From Thiobacillus sp. SCUT-2 (GTDB lineage Bacteria; Pseudomonadota; Gammaproteobacteria; Burkholderiales; Thiobacillaceae): DNA of 64,000 nucleotides. Both the position numbers and the translations under genes were made by a program. The stretch is from assembly GCF_035621355.1 (NCBI RefSeq), contig NZ_CP141769.1:1240001-1304000 (forward strand), given 5' to 3'. Positions 1-10,605 of this stretch are shown piece after piece. Each line of letters begins with the position of its first letter. Positions within the stretch are counted from its first letter, which is position 1. The notes under the pieces were generated by a model that did no database searches, was not told the origin of the DNA, and saw nothing but the letters and a program-made list of their open reading frames with translations.

Positions 1-130
1 CGGCGTGGTCGTGCGGAAAGCCGTCGCCGATATGGCCGTAGCGCAGGTTGCGGCGCGTGCCGTCGGCGCGGAACAGGCTCGCCTTGAGGCTGGACGAGCC
101 GCTGTTGAGCGCGAGGATGGTGCGCGTCAT
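1..130 (-). CDS. ackA: Acetate kinase, N-terminal fragment (runs off the window)
   Basis: Only the first 43 codons are inside the window. They begin [16 protein letters not shown], the N-terminal phosphate-binding strand and loop of the acetate/propionate kinase family. The family makes ATP and acetate from acetyl phosphate in the cytoplasm. The start ATG overlaps the stop codon of the phosphoketolase gene (ATGA), so the two are translationally coupled, and phosphoketolase supplies its substrate. The motif is diagnostic although the rest of the protein is not visible. Confidence 0.88.
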   Translation of the reverse strand, partial: MTRTILALNSGSSSLKASLFRADGTRRNLRYGHIGDGFPHDHA

Positions 131-2502
131 CGCGCCCACTTCCAGTCGCGGATCTCGGGCAGGTCCTCGCCGTGCAGGTGGACGTACTGCTTGTGCTCGC
201 AGAGCCGGTCGCGCATGCGCTGCTTGATGTGCGCCGCCTGCGCCTGCAGCGCCGGCACGCGCGTCGCCACGTCCATGACCAGATGGAAGCGGTCGAGGTC
301 GTTCATCACGACCATGTCGAACGGCGTGGTCGTCGTGCCTTCCTCCTTGTAGCCGCGCACGTGCAGGTTGTCGTGGTTGGTGCGGCGGTAGGTGAGGCGG
401 TGGATCAGCCACGGGTAGCCGTGATAGGCGAAGACGATCGGCTTGTCGCGCGTGAACAGGGTGTCGAATTCCGCGGCGGAGAGCCCGTGCGGATGCTCCT
501 CCCGCGGCTGCAGCGTCATCAGGTCGACCACGTTGATGAAGCGGATCTTCAGCTGCGGTGCGAGGTCGCGCAGGATCCCGATCGCGGCCAGCATCTCCAG
601 CGTCGGCACGTCGCCGGCCGCCGCCAGCACGACGTCGGGCTCGCCGTCCTGGTCGCTGCACGCCCATTCCCATAGGCCGATGCCGGCGCTGGCGTGCTTG
701 ATCGCGGCGTCCATGTCGAGCCACTGCTGCTCGGGCTGCTTCCCGGCGACGATGACGTTCACCAGGTCGCGGCTCCGCAGGCACTGGTCGGTGACGCAGA
801 GCAGGGTGTTGGCGTCCGGCGGCAGGTAGACGCGGATGATGTCGGCCTTCTTGTTGACGACGTGGTCGATGAAGCCCGGGTCCTGGTGCGAGAAGCCGTT
901 GTGGTCCTGGCGCCAGACGTGCGAGGTGAGCAGGATGTTGAGCGAGGCGATCGGGCGGCGCCACGGGATGTCGCGGCAGACCTTGAGCCACTTGGCGTGC
1001 TGGTTGAACATCGAGTCGACGATGTGGATGAAGGCCTCGTAGCACGAGAACAGGCCGTGGCGTCCGCTCAGCAGGTAGCCTTCGAGCCAGCCCTGGCAGG
1101 CGTGCTCGGAGAGCATTTCCATCACGCGGCCGTCGGGCGCGAGATGGTCGTCGTCATCGCGGCGTTCCGCCATCCAGGTGCGGTCGGTGACCTCGAACAG
1201 GGCATCCAGCCGGTTGGACGCCGTCTCGTCGGGGCCGAACACGCGGAAGTTGTCGGGGTTGTCGCGCATGACGTCGCGCAGGAAGCGTCCCATCGCGCGC
1301 GTCGACTCGGCGATCGCGCCGCCGGGCGTGGGCACGTCGACCCGGTAGGCCTGGAAATCCGGCAGCCTGAGGTCGTGCAGCAGCTTGCCGCCGTTGGCGT
1401 GCGGGTTGGCACCCATGCGGCGCTCGCCGCGCGGGGCGAGTTCGGCGAGTTCCGGCCTGAGGCGGCCGCCGTCGTCGAAGAGTTCCAGCGGCCGGTAGCT
1501 GCGCAGCCAGTCCTCCAGCAGCCGGACGTGCTCCGGCCTGTCCATCTCGCCGAACGGCACCTGGTGCGAGCGCCAGGAGCCCTCGGTCTTGCGGCCGTCG
1601 ACTTCCTTCGGGCCGGTCCAGCCCTTGGGCGAGCGCAGCACGATCATCGGCCACAACGGCCGGCCGGTTTCGCCGCCCTCGCGCGCGGCGCGCTGGATCG
1701 TGCGGATCTCGGCGATCGCCGTGTCGACCGCCGCCGCCATCTTCCGGTGCATCGCGTCCGGTTCGTGGCCTTCGACGACGTGCGGGCGGTAGCCGTAGCC
1801 GCGCAGCAGGCTCTCCAGCTCGGCGCGCGGGATGCGGGCCAGCACCGTCGGGCTGGCGATCTTGTAGCCGTTGAGGTGCAGCACCGGCAGCACGGCGCCG
1901 TCGGTGCGCGGGTTGAGGAACTTGTTCGAATGCCAGGACGTGGCGAGCGGGCCGGTCTCCGCCTCGCCGTCGCCGACGACGCAGCAGGCGATCAGCTCCG
2001 GATTGTCGAGCACGGCACCGTAGGCATGGAACAGCGCGTAGCCGAGCTCGCCGCCCTCGTTGATCGAGCCGGGCGTCTCGGGCGCCGCGTGGCTGGGAAT
2101 GCCGCCGGGGAACGAGAACTGGCGGAACAGGCGGCGCATGCCTTCCGCGTCCTGGGACACGTCGTGATACAGCTCGCTGTAGCTGCCCTCGAGCCAGGTG
2201 TTCGCCACCACCGCCGGCCCGCCGTGGCCGGGGCCAGTGACGAAGATCATGTCGAGGTCGTGCTGCCGGATGGCGCGGTTCATGTGCACGTAGACGAAGT
2301 TCAGGCCCGGCGTCGTGCCCCAGTGTCCGAGCAGCCGCGGCTTGATGTGCGCGCGCTGCAGCGGCTCGCGCAGCAGCGGGTTGTCGAGCAGGTAGATCTG
2401 CCCGACCGAGAGATAGTTGGCGGCACGCCACCAGGCGTCGATGCGGTCGACTTCAGCCGGCGTCAGGGTTTCGGCGGATGCGCTTGCTGCAATGTCGTTC
2501 AT
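127..2502 (-). CDS. xfp: Xylulose-5-phosphate/fructose-6-phosphate phosphoketolase
   Basis: A TPP-dependent cytoplasmic enzyme that splits xylulose-5-P or fructose-6-P with phosphate into acetyl phosphate and a shorter sugar phosphate. The 791-residue length matches the family. Motifs seen: [10 protein letters not shown] at 60-69, GPGHGG at 90-95 and the TPP/Mg site VGDGEAETG at about 176-184. The frame stays open far upstream. The ATG at 2502 is chosen because GGAGG lies just before it and the protein then begins with typical family sequence. It follows glgP by 71 bp and overlaps ackA by 4 bp, giving a glycogen-to-acetate route. Confidence 0.95.
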   Translation of the reverse strand: MNDIAASASAETLTPAEVDRIDAWWRAANYLSVGQIYLLDNPLLREPLQRAHIKPRLLGHWGTTPGLNFVYVHMNRAIRQHDLDMIFVTGPGHGGPAVVANTWLEGSYSELYHDVSQDAEGMRRLFRQFSFPGGIPSHAAPETPGSINEGGELGYALFHAYGAVLDNPELIACCVVGDGEAETGPLATSWHSNKFLNPRTDGAVLPVLHLNGYKIASPTVLARIPRAELESLLRGYGYRPHVVEGHEPDAMHRKMAAAVDTAIAEIRTIQRAAREGGETGRPLWPMIVLRSPKGWTGPKEVDGRKTEGSWRSHQVPFGEMDRPEHVRLLEDWLRSYRPLELFDDGGRLRPELAELAPRGERRMGANPHANGGKLLHDLRLPDFQAYRVDVPTPGGAIAESTRAMGRFLRDVMRDNPDNFRVFGPDETASNRLDALFEVTDRTWMAERRDDDDHLAPDGRVMEMLSEHACQGWLEGYLLSGRHGLFSCYEAFIHIVDSMFNQHAKWLKVCRDIPWRRPIASLNILLTSHVWRQDHNGFSHQDPGFIDHVVNKKADIIRVYLPPDANTLLCVTDQCLRSRDLVNVIVAGKQPEQQWLDMDAAIKHASAGIGLWEWACSDQDGEPDVVLAAAGDVPTLEMLAAIGILRDLAPQLKIRFINVVDLMTLQPREEHPHGLSAAEFDTLFTRDKPIVFAYHGYPWLIHRLTYRRTNHDNLHVRGYKEEGTTTTPFDMVVMNDLDRFHLVMDVATRVPALQAQAAHIKQRMRDRLCEHKQYVHLHGEDLPEIRDWKWAR

Positions 2503-2573
2503 TGCCTGCCTCCATGTAGGGGTCCGCGCGTCGCGGGGCGCCGGAGCCATGGCCTCGAGGGGGTCGCCTGAAG

Positions 2574-5099
2574 TCAGCGATACCAGAGAATGTGGCTGGC
2601 CTCGGCCGGCACCCGCGCGCCCTCGATGGCCGGAACGATGCGCGGCGTGTAGTCGCCCGCCGCCCGGCCGGCGGGAATGGCGATGCGATAGGTGTAGCTG
2701 TTGACCGCGCCGCCGAGCGGGTCGCCGCGCTGCATGCGGTGGATTTCCGGATGGCCCGCGTCCGGCGGCGCGGCGTACAGTTCGACGGCGACGAAATCGG
2801 GATCGAGATCGTCGAGGTAGACCGGCACGCTGAAGTTCCAGGCGCCGGCGTCGCCGTCGATCCGCATTTCGCCAAAATGCAGGCGTTCCCAGTGCCGCGC
2901 GAGGGCGTCCTGCCAGTCGCACAGGCGGCGGCCCAGCGCCGGGTCCTGGCGCGCCGCGTAGCATGCCGCGGCGGGCAGGTAGAGATGCTCGACGTATTCC
3001 CGCAGCATGCGGTTGCTGCTGAAGCGCGGGGTCAGGAGGCTCATGCTGGCCCGCATCTTCGCCACCCAGCCGCGCGGGCAGCCCTCGGCGTCGCGGTCGT
3101 GGTAGAAGAGCGGGATCACGTCCTCCTCCAGCATGCGGTAGAGCTCCGCCGCCTCGGCGGCGTCCCACGCCGGATCGTTGTCGTGCTCGCGCCCGTCGCC
3201 CAGGGCCCAGCCGAGTTCCGGCGCGTAGGCCTTCGCCCACCAGCCGTCGAGCTCGGAGAGGTTGAGGCCGCCGTTGACGAGGATCTTCATGCCGCTCGTG
3301 CCGCAGGCCTCCCACGGCCGGCGCGGCGTGTTGATCCAGAGGTCGACGCCCTGCACCATCTGCTCGGCGACCAGCATGTCGTAATCGGCGAGGAACACGA
3401 CGCGCCCGGCCAGTTCCGGGCGGCTGGCGATGAAGTCGTTCCACTGGCGGATCATCGCCTTGCCGGCCTGGTCCCTGGGATGCGCCTTGCCGGCGATGAC
3501 GAGCTGCACCGGATGGTGCGAATTGGTGAGGATGCGCACCAGGCGCTCCGGGTCGGCGAGCAGCATGTTGGGCCGCTTGTAGGCCGCGAAGCGGCGGGCG
3601 AAGCCGAGCGTCAGGGCATTGGGATCGAGCGCGTGCGCCGCCTGCGCGATCCGCTCGGCGGGCGCGTTGACGGTGGCGAGCTGGCGCTGCAGATGCTCGC
3701 GGACGAAGGCGATCAGCCGCTGGCGGGCGGTGGTGCGCAGCGCCCACAGCGTCGGGTCGGAGACGTCGCGGATCTGTTCCTCCTGGTGTTCCAGCTCGCC
3801 CAGCCAGCGCGCCTTGCCGCAGGCATCGGTCCAGATGCGGTCGGCCTCGGCCGAGTCCCACGACGGCACGTGGACGCCGTTGGTGATGTGGCCGACCGGC
3901 ACGTCCTCCTGCGGCCAGCGCGGAAACAGCGGCTGGAAGATGCGCCGGCTGACGTGGCCGTGCAGGTGGCTGACCGCGTTGACCAGGATGCTGCCGCGCA
4001 TCGCCAGGTAGGCCATGTTGAACGGTTCGCTGGCGTCGTCCGGATTGGCGCGGCCGAGCGCGAGCAGCGTGCGCGCGTCCAGGCCGAACGCCTGCATCGC
4101 CGCTTCCGTATAGCGCTGCAGCAGCTCCGGCGTGAAGCGGTCGAAGCCGACCGCGACCGGCGTGTGCGTGGTGAAGACGTTGCCCGCGCGCGTCGCGTTG
4201 AGCGCGCAGCGGAAGTCGCTGCCGTGGTCGCGCATGTGGCTCCAGGCGCGTGCGAGGACGACGAACGCGGCGTGACCTTCGTTGAGATGGCAGACCTCGG
4301 GGCGGATGTCCAGGCGGCGCAGCAGCTGCCAGCCGCCGACGCCGAGGCAGAGTTCCTGCAGCAGGCGCATTTCGGAGCCGCCACCGTAAAGCTCGGCCGT
4401 GACGCCGCGGTCCGCCGGGGTATTGAGCGGATCGTTGCTGTCGAGCAGGTAGAGGCTCACCCGGCCGACGCGCACCTGCCATGCGCGCAGGATCAGCGTG
4501 CGTCCGGGGAACGGCAGCTCGATGCGCAGGCGCTCGCCGTTGGCGTCGTAGACCGGCAGCACCGGAAGCTGGGCCGGCTCGTTGTGGGGAAAGAACTCGA
4601 CCTGGTTGCCGTGCTCGTCGAGGCTCTGGCGGAAGTAGCCCTGCTGCCAGAGCAGGCCGATGCCGACCACCGGCACGCCGAGGTCGCTGGCCGTCTTGAG
4701 GAAGTCCCCCGCGAGGATGCCGAGGCCCCCGGAATAGATGGGCAGCGACTCGGACAGGCCGAACTCCATGCTGAAGTAGGCGACGCGCTGCAGCGCCGAC
4801 GGCGGGCACGCCGTCTGGAACCAGGCGGGGCGGGCGAGCACGTCCCGGTGCGCCGCCGCAAGCTCAGCCAGCGTCGCGAGATAGTTCCCGTCGGCGGCCA
4901 GTTCCCGCAGACGCTCGACGGAAGCGTTCTGCAGGATCAGCCAGGGATTGTGGGTCTGCCTCCACAGCGCAGGGTCGATCCGTTCCCACAGGACGTCGGT
5001 GGCATGGCTCCACGACCAGCGCAGGTCCAGCGCCAGTTCGCCCAGCGCGGCGAGTGCGTCGGGGAGCGGAAACAGGGGCGTGGCAGGTGGACAGGGCAT
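2574..5099 (-). CDS. glgP: Alpha-glucan (glycogen/maltodextrin) phosphorylase with N-terminal DUF3417
   Basis: Phosphorolysis of alpha-1,4-glucan to glucose-1-phosphate using pyridoxal phosphate. The 841 residues start with a DUF3417-type domain (about 1-115, with [16 protein letters not shown]). The catalytic domain follows, with [18 protein letters not shown] at about 120. The PLP-site segment [15 protein letters not shown] carries the cofactor lysine near residue 605. The architecture is the bacterial/archaeal family without an E. coli-type N terminus. It is first of a probable glgP-xfp-ackA operon. Glycogen versus maltodextrin preference cannot be read from sequence. Confidence 0.93.
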   Translation of the reverse strand: MPCPPATPLFPLPDALAALGELALDLRWSWSHATDVLWERIDPALWRQTHNPWLILQNASVERLRELAADGNYLATLAELAAAHRDVLARPAWFQTACPPSALQRVAYFSMEFGLSESLPIYSGGLGILAGDFLKTASDLGVPVVGIGLLWQQGYFRQSLDEHGNQVEFFPHNEPAQLPVLPVYDANGERLRIELPFPGRTLILRAWQVRVGRVSLYLLDSNDPLNTPADRGVTAELYGGGSEMRLLQELCLGVGGWQLLRRLDIRPEVCHLNEGHAAFVVLARAWSHMRDHGSDFRCALNATRAGNVFTTHTPVAVGFDRFTPELLQRYTEAAMQAFGLDARTLLALGRANPDDASEPFNMAYLAMRGSILVNAVSHLHGHVSRRIFQPLFPRWPQEDVPVGHITNGVHVPSWDSAEADRIWTDACGKARWLGELEHQEEQIRDVSDPTLWALRTTARQRLIAFVREHLQRQLATVNAPAERIAQAAHALDPNALTLGFARRFAAYKRPNMLLADPERLVRILTNSHHPVQLVIAGKAHPRDQAGKAMIRQWNDFIASRPELAGRVVFLADYDMLVAEQMVQGVDLWINTPRRPWEACGTSGMKILVNGGLNLSELDGWWAKAYAPELGWALGDGREHDNDPAWDAAEAAELYRMLEEDVIPLFYHDRDAEGCPRGWVAKMRASMSLLTPRFSSNRMLREYVEHLYLPAAACYAARQDPALGRRLCDWQDALARHWERLHFGEMRIDGDAGAWNFSVPVYLDDLDPDFVAVELYAAPPDAGHPEIHRMQRGDPLGGAVNSYTYRIAIPAGRAAGDYTPRIVPAIEGARVPAEASHILWYR

Positions 5100-5178
5100 G
5101 GACGTGCCGGATACCGGGTTGCGACGACGACAGAATCTTAAGCCCGAAACATGACGGGCCGCTGACCACGCCCCCGGG

Positions 5179-5577
5179 CTAGCCGTGGCGTTCCCGGGGA
5201 GGGCTCGGGCGAAGCAGGAACGCCCGTAATGCGACCGCGTTGTTGTAGCGCGGTTCCCGCGCGCCGAACAGCAGCGTCGCCGGGCCGCTGCCGATGGCCG
5301 CGCGCAGCGCCGCCAAGCCCTCGGGCTGGTGCTGCAGCTCGTCGAAGTAGCGCTGCTGGAAGGCCTCCCATTTGGCGGGATCGTGGGCGAACCACGTGCG
5401 CAGCGCCGCGCTCGGCGCCACGTCCTTCAGCCACAGGTCGACGCGGGCCTGCTCGCGGCTGAGCCCGCGCGGCCACAGCCGGTCGACCAGGATGCGCGTT
5501 CCGTCGGCCGCGTCGGGCGTCTCGTAGACGCGCTTGACGCGGAGATCGACGGCAGCGGCGGCGCGCGGCGCGCGCAT
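5179..5577 (-). CDS. YeaO-like DUF488 family protein
   Basis: A 132-residue protein with the DUF488/YeaO signature: KRVYETPDAADGTRILVDRLWPRG near the start (the block DGTRILVDRLWPRG is typical), then KDVAPSAALRTWFAHDPAKW and a YFDEL segment. The family is widespread, small, cytoplasmic and without a firmly established reaction. It lies 80 bp downstream of the glgP start on the same strand and may be independent. The first eleven residues are alanine-rich and the true start could be slightly internal. Confidence 0.8.
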   Translation of the reverse strand: MRAPRAAAAVDLRVKRVYETPDAADGTRILVDRLWPRGLSREQARVDLWLKDVAPSAALRTWFAHDPAKWEAFQQRYFDELQHQPEGLAALRAAIGSGPATLLFGAREPRYNNAVALRAFLLRPSPPRERHG

Positions 5578-5744
5578 GCCGGCCTACCGCGTCCGCCTGG
5601 CCGCTGCGTGCGGCAGGCGCGTCGGATTCACGATCGGCGACGGGACGGTCATGTCTGTTCCTGGTCTTCGGGAAATGCAGGGGCCAGTTAACAGGGTAGC
5701 CGAGGGTGCGCCGCGCGCAAGCGCCGCCGGGGCGTCGGCGGGCG

Positions 5745-6644
5745 CTACCGGCGCCTGGCCGGGGCCGCGACCGGTGCCGCGGCGGCCGGCCGTTTCTCGA
5801 GGATGAACAGCGCGATGCCGCCGAGAATCGCGGCCGAGGCCAGCGCCAGGCGCAGCGTGAGCGCTTCGCCGAGGAACACGATGCCGCCGAGCGCCGCGAT
5901 CACCGGCACGCTCAGCTGGACGATCGCCGCCTGGGTCGATTTCAGCGCGGGAAGGACGGCGTACCAGATCGCGTAGCCCATTCCGGAAGCCAGCGCCCCC
6001 GAGGCGATGGCGTAGCCGACGCCTGCGGTGTCGAGGCGCGCGCTGCCCGCGAGCAAGGCGCTCAGGGCGGCAGCGAGGAGCGCCGCGCGCAGGAAATTGC
6101 CCGCCGTGATCCGGGTGGGGTCGCCCGCGCCCCGGCCGCGCAGCGAATAGACGCCCCATGCCAGGCCGGCGCCGAGCATGAACAGCGCGCCCCGCAGCGG
6201 CGGCGCCGACAGGCCGGGCAGCAACAGGCCGACCAGGCCCGCGAGCGCGAGCGCGAAGCCGACGATCTGCGCACCGCGCAGGCGTTCGCCGGCCCGGATG
6301 CCGTGGCCGATCATCGTCGCCTGCACCGCGCCGAATAGCAGCAGCGCCCCGGTCGCCGCCGGCAGGCTGACGTAGGCGAAGGAAAACGCCGCCGCGTAGG
6401 CGAACAGCGCCAGCGCCGACGCCCAATCGCCACGCCCCGCGGCGGTGCCCCGCACGCGCACCAGCAGCCACAGCACCAGCGCGCCGGATGCCAGCCGCAC
6501 CGTGGTGAAGCTCGCCGGATCGATGCCCGTGTGCTTGAGCGCGACGCGGCCGAGCAGCGAATTGCCGGCGAACGCGAGCATCGCCAGCGCGGTGAGGGCG
6601 ACGAGGCGGGCAGTCGGCAAGGCGGCGCGGCGTGGCGTGCTCAT
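5745..6644 (-). CDS. EamA/DMT-family exporter
   Basis: A 299-residue inner-membrane protein of two five-helix EamA repeats, in the drug/metabolite transporter superfamily. Each half ends in small-residue-rich helices, and the second repeat contains the typical LSVPVIAALGGIVFLGE. The ATG at 6644 overlaps the stop of the globin gene (ATGA), so the pair should be co-translated. The open frame extends upstream through the globin gene, but that stretch is a shadow. The substrate is not predictable. Confidence 0.87.
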   Translation of the reverse strand: MSTPRRAALPTARLVALTALAMLAFAGNSLLGRVALKHTGIDPASFTTVRLASGALVLWLLVRVRGTAAGRGDWASALALFAYAAAFSFAYVSLPAATGALLLFGAVQATMIGHGIRAGERLRGAQIVGFALALAGLVGLLLPGLSAPPLRGALFMLGAGLAWGVYSLRGRGAGDPTRITAGNFLRAALLAAALSALLAGSARLDTAGVGYAIASGALASGMGYAIWYAVLPALKSTQAAIVQLSVPVIAALGGIVFLGEALTLRLALASAAILGGIALFILEKRPAAAAPVAAPARRR

Positions 6645-7003
6645 ACGCGAATGATATTGCCCTTCAGCGAGTAGAGGATCGCGATCACCTCGCTGCGCGT
6701 GCCGTCGTCGATTCCGTTCTTCTCCAGCGCGCCGACGATGTCGTCCATCACCGCGAGGTACTCCTGCTCGCTGATGTTCATGCCCTTGTGCGCGGCGAGC
6801 ATGTCCTTGCCGGTATACGGCTCCGGACCACCGGCGCCCGCGCAGAAGAACTCGCGCGCCATGCGCCTGGCGTGCTCGAGGTCCTCGATCTGTTCGAAGC
6901 GCGGCTTGACGATCGGATTCCTCAGATGCGCGTCGATGATGTCGTCGACGATGCGGGCGATGCCCGCTGCCTTGCCCAGACGTTCGTAAAGTGTCGTCGT
7001 CAT
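6641..7003 (-). CDS. glbN: Group 1 truncated haemoglobin
   Basis: A haem protein of 120 residues, the size of trHbN. MTTTLYERLGKAAGI is the canonical start and a DIIDAHLRNPIV segment follows. The proximal histidine is in AAHKGMNISEQEY (H72), and FFCAGAGGPEPYTGKDM is the usual stretch before helix F. Family members bind O2 and NO and often detoxify NO. It overlaps the downstream EamA exporter gene by 4 bp, an unexplained pairing. Confidence 0.92.
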   Translation of the reverse strand: MTTTLYERLGKAAGIARIVDDIIDAHLRNPIVKPRFEQIEDLEHARRMAREFFCAGAGGPEPYTGKDMLAAHKGMNISEQEYLAVMDDIVGALEKNGIDDGTRSEVIAILYSLKGNIIRV

Positions 7004-7140
7004 GTCGATCTCCCATGGCTTGGCCGGCTGCGCAGGACAGGCGCGGCGGCCGCAGCCGGGCGCCGCCGCTGCCTATCGTCATAGCTCAGCCGAAGGCGGA
7101 GCGCACGGCCGGCCCGCTGAATCGGGGCCTGCGGCGCGCG

Positions 7141-8121
7141 TCAGCCGTGCGCGGCAGCGGGTGCCGCCAGCCGCCGGGCGACCGCCGGGTCGAGCGTCTT
7201 CATGAACGACTCGACCGGGTCCGTATAGGCGCCGTCGCTGCCCAGCTGCTGGTTGAGGTCGCGGTGGGAGCGATCCTCGCCGAGCACGCTCGCGCGCGAG
7301 TCCAGCGCCTTGGCGCGCGCGACGAAGCGTTCCGCCTGCGCACAGGAATCGGCGCGGCGGGTGGAGCACACCGCGAGGACCGGATAGATCGGGCCGGTCA
7401 GCGCATGCAGGGGCGAGGTCGCGTCCCAGTATCCCGGATCGGCGCCGAAGGCCTCGTCGTAGAGCCGGAGATGCCGGGCCTTCATCAGCGACGCCACGTC
7501 GAGCGCGGCGCTGTCGAGCAGGATCGTGCCGAGCCACGGCTTCACCCCCTGCTTCGTTGCGCCGTCGGGGGACGCCGCCAGCAGCGCGACGAGATGGGCG
7601 CCCGCCGAATGGCCCATGACGATGAACTTGCGCGGGTCGCCGCCGAGCGCGGCGGCGCGGGTCTGCGCCGCGGCCAGCGCCGCAGCGACGTCCCGTTCCT
7701 GCTCGGCCGGGCCCGCGTCGGGCAGCATCCGGTAATTCACGGAGACGAACAGGAAGCCCCTGGGCACCCAGCGCGCGACCTTGCCGTCGACGACGGAGCC
7801 CGTACCCTTGTCGCCATGTCGCCAGCCGCCGCCATGGACCATGAAGATCACCGGCGCTGCCGCCGGCCGGTCCGGCAGGTAGATGTCCATGCGCTGGCGG
7901 GCGTCCTCGCCGTAGGGGAGGTCGCGCAGGACGCGCACGCCCGCGGGGAGCGGCGCGCGCCCGGCCGGCTCGCCGGATTCGGCCTCGCGCGCCTGCTGCC
8001 GCCAGCGCCCAGCCAGCACGCGTTCGAGCGCCCCCGCGTGCGCCAGCGGAGCGGCGAGCAGCAGGGCGAGCGCGCACGGAAGCGCGCGCAGCATGCGAGG
8101 GCGAGCGGACGATGGGCGCAT
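7141..8121 (-). CDS. Exported alpha/beta-hydrolase (carboxylesterase/lipase-like)
   Basis: Residues 1-29 form a signal peptide ending AHA. The mature domain shows HGGGW at 96-100 (oxyanion hole) and GHSAG at 170-174 with nucleophile S172, the arrangement of the hormone-sensitive-lipase/BD-FAE esterases. The C-terminal catalytic His is probably in EDRSHRDLN. The ATG at 8121 is chosen because AGGAAAGG lies just upstream and it begins the signal peptide. A codon 19 residues earlier is also in frame. The ester substrate is unknown and the product is predicted periplasmic. Confidence 0.83.
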   Translation of the reverse strand: MRPSSARPRMLRALPCALALLLAAPLAHAGALERVLAGRWRQQAREAESGEPAGRAPLPAGVRVLRDLPYGEDARQRMDIYLPDRPAAAPVIFMVHGGGWRHGDKGTGSVVDGKVARWVPRGFLFVSVNYRMLPDAGPAEQERDVAAALAAAQTRAAALGGDPRKFIVMGHSAGAHLVALLAASPDGATKQGVKPWLGTILLDSAALDVASLMKARHLRLYDEAFGADPGYWDATSPLHALTGPIYPVLAVCSTRRADSCAQAERFVARAKALDSRASVLGEDRSHRDLNQQLGSDGAYTDPVESFMKTLDPAVARRLAAPAAAHG

Positions 8122-8205
8122 CGGTTGCCTTTCCTGATGGCGGACGGCGGGTCGGTTTGCAAATGGCCGGCTATGCACGCGCCCGTGTTCGAAGCACGCG
8201 CCTGT

Positions 8206-9021
8206 CTAGGCCCTGGCGATGGCCACGTGCGCGCGCATCGGGAACGCGATCGTGTCGCCCTCCCGGTAGGCGGCGAGCGTGGGCTCGAGCTCGCGGCGCA
8301 CCGCGTCGAGCATCGAGACGCGCGCGGGCGCGGCCAGCTGGGCGAAGGCCGGCAGCGCCGCCGCCGCGCTCGTCACGGCGAGGGGCACGAAGCGGTCCGC
8401 GTCGCCGAAGCGCGCCGTGATCGTTTCCGGGACGACCTCGACGGCGGCGAACCCCGCGCCCGCGAACAGGGTGCGCAAGGATTCGGCGTCGCCGAGCGAG
8501 AACGGCAGCGTGACCGAGGCCAGCGGCAAGGCGAGATGGCGCGCCGTGGCTTCCATCAGGGCCCGGAAGACGGGATGCCGTTCGATCGCCTGCAGCACGA
8601 TCACCAGCGCGCGTCCGCCGGGGCCGAGCACGCGGCGCATCTCGCGCACCGCCGCCGCGCGGTCGGGCACGAACTGCAGGCCGTGCTGGCACAGCACGAT
8701 GTCGAACGCCGCGTCGGGGAAGGGCAGCGTCATCGCATTGCCTTCGTGCCACGTGATCGCCGCACCCGCCGGCGGCGGAAGCCCGCGCGCGACGTCGAGC
8801 ATGGCCGGGCTCATGTCGAGCCCGGCAACCTGGCCCTGTGCCCCCACGAGCGGCGCGGCCTGGCGGGCGACGGCGCCGGTGCCGCAGGCGACGTCGAGCA
8901 CGCGCTCGCTCGGCCGCGGCGCGGCGTGGCCGAGCAGGGCCGTCGCCCAGGGTGTGAACATCGCGGGGACGAAATACTGCTCGTAGCTTTCGGCGGGGCT
9001 GCGGGGGGCGGCGGTTTCCAT
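8206..9021 (-). CDS. Class I SAM-dependent methyltransferase (UbiE/Methyltransf_11 type)
   Basis: A Rossmann-fold methyltransferase of 271 residues. Motif I VLDVACGTG is at 41-49, motif II GLDMSPAMLDVA follows at about 64, and an ALPFPDAAFD-type acidic segment (TLPFPDAAFDIVLCQHGLQF) and MRRVLGPGGR come after. The ATG at 9021 is preferred; the frame continues upstream into unlike sequence. It resembles the small-molecule methyltransferases near UbiE, but nothing in the context identifies the acceptor. Confidence 0.82.
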   Translation of the reverse strand: METAAPRSPAESYEQYFVPAMFTPWATALLGHAAPRPSERVLDVACGTGAVARQAAPLVGAQGQVAGLDMSPAMLDVARGLPPPAGAAITWHEGNAMTLPFPDAAFDIVLCQHGLQFVPDRAAAVREMRRVLGPGGRALVIVLQAIERHPVFRALMEATARHLALPLASVTLPFSLGDAESLRTLFAGAGFAAVEVVPETITARFGDADRFVPLAVTSAAAALPAFAQLAAPARVSMLDAVRRELEPTLAAYREGDTIAFPMRAHVAIARA

Positions 9022-9149
9022 GGCGTTCACCGGATGGCGGCAGGGCGATGAATGGACTTTATAGCAGGAACCGGAGCAGGAACGGGCATGCGCCGTCGGT
9101 GCGCGCATCGCCCCTAGCGGCGGCGCATGCCTGGATGCACGAGCGGCGG

Positions 9150-9842
9150 TCAATCACCCGTCGGCGAAATGCGAAACGCGCGGACGGCCTCCAGTCGACG
9201 CAGCGCGACCGCGAGCGACGAGAGGTTCGCCGGGTCGGTCGTGCGGATGACCATCCGGTATTCGAACGAGAGGCCGTCATCCGAGATCCGGTAGCTCATG
9301 TTGGCGACCGTGAAGCCGCCTTTTTCCAGGAACGCCATCAGGTCCGGTTCCGGCATCACGCTGCTTCGGTCGAAGCGGACGAAATGATGCGCGTAGTAGT
9401 GAGACGGCAGCTTCGCCTCGATCCATCGGAAGACCGAAAGAATCCCGATCGTGAAGACGGTGGCAAGCACGGCCGGCGCATAGAAGCCGACGCCGAACAG
9501 GATGCCGATCGCGGCGGTGATCCAGATCGAGGCGGCGGTCGTCAGGCCACGAATCGAGAGCCCTTCCTTGAAGATCACGCCCGCGCCAAGAAAGCCGATG
9601 CCGGTCATGATCCCCTGCGCCATGCGCGTCGGGTCGGTGCGCACCGTGTCGAGCGGCACGCCCGGCAGCCATTTCCACTGATACAGCGTGACCAGCATCA
9701 GCAGGCTGGACGCCAGGCACACCAGCGTATGGGTTCGAAAGCCGGCAGGGCGGCCGTGAAAGCTTCGCTCGAGCCCGATGATTCCGCCCGCCACCAGCGC
9801 CGCCGTCAGGTGGACGACGATCTTGAGAAAGTCGCTATCCAT
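9150..9842 (-). CDS. MgtC/SapB-family inner-membrane protein
   Basis: A 230-residue protein with an N-terminal membrane domain (about 1-145). It carries the MgtC signatures AGGIIGLERSFHGRPAGFRT and GIMTGIGFLGAGVIF, followed by a soluble C-terminal domain. Family members are linked to growth in low Mg2+ and to control of membrane energetics. The ATG at 9842 has GGAGG 6 bp upstream. It is the last backbone gene before the distal end of the integron; its upstream region (9843-9964) abuts the terminal attC. Confidence 0.88.
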   Translation of the reverse strand: MDSDFLKIVVHLTAALVAGGIIGLERSFHGRPAGFRTHTLVCLASSLLMLVTLYQWKWLPGVPLDTVRTDPTRMAQGIMTGIGFLGAGVIFKEGLSIRGLTTAASIWITAAIGILFGVGFYAPAVLATVFTIGILSVFRWIEAKLPSHYYAHHFVRFDRSSVMPEPDLMAFLEKGGFTVANMSYRISDDGLSFEYRMVIRTTDPANLSSLAVALRRLEAVRAFRISPTGD

Positions 9843-9964
9843 GGCGTGCCTCCGGGTCTTGATCGTGTGAGGACAGGAGGCGCATGAGGAGATCAAGGGA
9901 GCCGCCATGTAACTCTCCGCAGTGCGGGCGGGCAAGAGATGCATTTGCTTCGCTCATGCGCACG

Positions 9965-10045
9965 GCTCAACGTTGGCGCTGAGGGGTGCGGAGACAGCAA
10001 GCGAAGCTTGCTGGCGGAGCGTCCCACTCGAACAACTTGTTAGAC
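9965..10045 (-). other. attC site of cassette 22 (distal end)
   Basis: Outer core GCTCAAC at 9965-9971 and inner core GTTAGAC at 10039-10045, with an imperfect palindrome between them. Last attC of the array. Confidence 0.9.
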
Positions 10046-10055
10046 GCAAGCGCGC

Positions 10056-10499
10056 TCATGCGCTAGCAGGGTCTTTGCCCTGCCACTTAATTGAAAGCCC
10101 AACGACGCGGCACTTGGCATAGTGCTGTTGAATGAACGTTTCAATATCGCCAAGTTTGCGCGGGCCGTCGCTTAGCCATTCAACGCGCCATTCGGCAATT
10201 CGCTCGCCTTTTTCATGAACAAGAACTCCCTCTTCAGGTTCGTTGACCCATTCGAGTTGGCGGATTAATGCCAGGGGTTCTTCGGCCCCAGCGATGCTTG
10301 TGGAGAAATCCAAGGCCTCGCTATATGAGGCGAAGGCATAGTAGTAATCTTCCCCGTCATATTTGTCAGGGGCGCCACGCTCTGGGTGGCACCAAACACG
10401 ATACTCAAGCACGTGATCGTAAAAGTAGCCGGCTCCTGATTTTGCCAGGGCAGAGTATTCGCCAACCATATCTGGGTCTATTGCATCCGGGTAGTTCAT
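10056..10499 (-). CDS. Cassette 22: hypothetical cassette protein
   Basis: A 147-residue acidic, tryptophan- and tyrosine-rich soluble protein beginning MNYPDAIDPDMVGEYSAL, with no signal peptide or membrane helix. Its sequence style resembles a conserved protein seen in environmental integron cassettes that databases sometimes label GCN5-like. No acetyl-CoA-binding motif is visible, so I assign no function. The start lies 8 bp inside the cassette boundary, as for most cassette genes here. Confidence 0.75.
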   Translation of the reverse strand: MNYPDAIDPDMVGEYSALAKSGAGYFYDHVLEYRVWCHPERGAPDKYDGEDYYYAFASYSEALDFSTSIAGAEEPLALIRQLEWVNEPEEGVLVHEKGERIAEWRVEWLSDGPRKLGDIETFIQQHYAKCRVVGLSIKWQGKDPASA

Positions 10500-10506
10500 G
10501 GCATCG

Positions 10507-10605
10507 GCCTAACGTTGAAGGTGAGGGGCCGCCGGAGCGGCGAAGCCGCGGAGGGAACCAACCAGCGCAGCTGGTTGGCGGTCCCACTCGACCGGCGGGT
10601 TAGGC
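10507..10605 (-). other. attC site of cassette 21
   Basis: GCCTAAC at 10507-10513 and GTTAGGC at 10599-10605. The body is the same as the attC at 12100. Confidence 0.92.

Noticed and set aside
2592..5141. 849-codon plus-strand ORF opposite glgP
   Set aside because: Shadow of the glgP codons in GC-rich DNA; Ala/Arg/Val-rich, no domain, and glgP has clear catalytic motifs.
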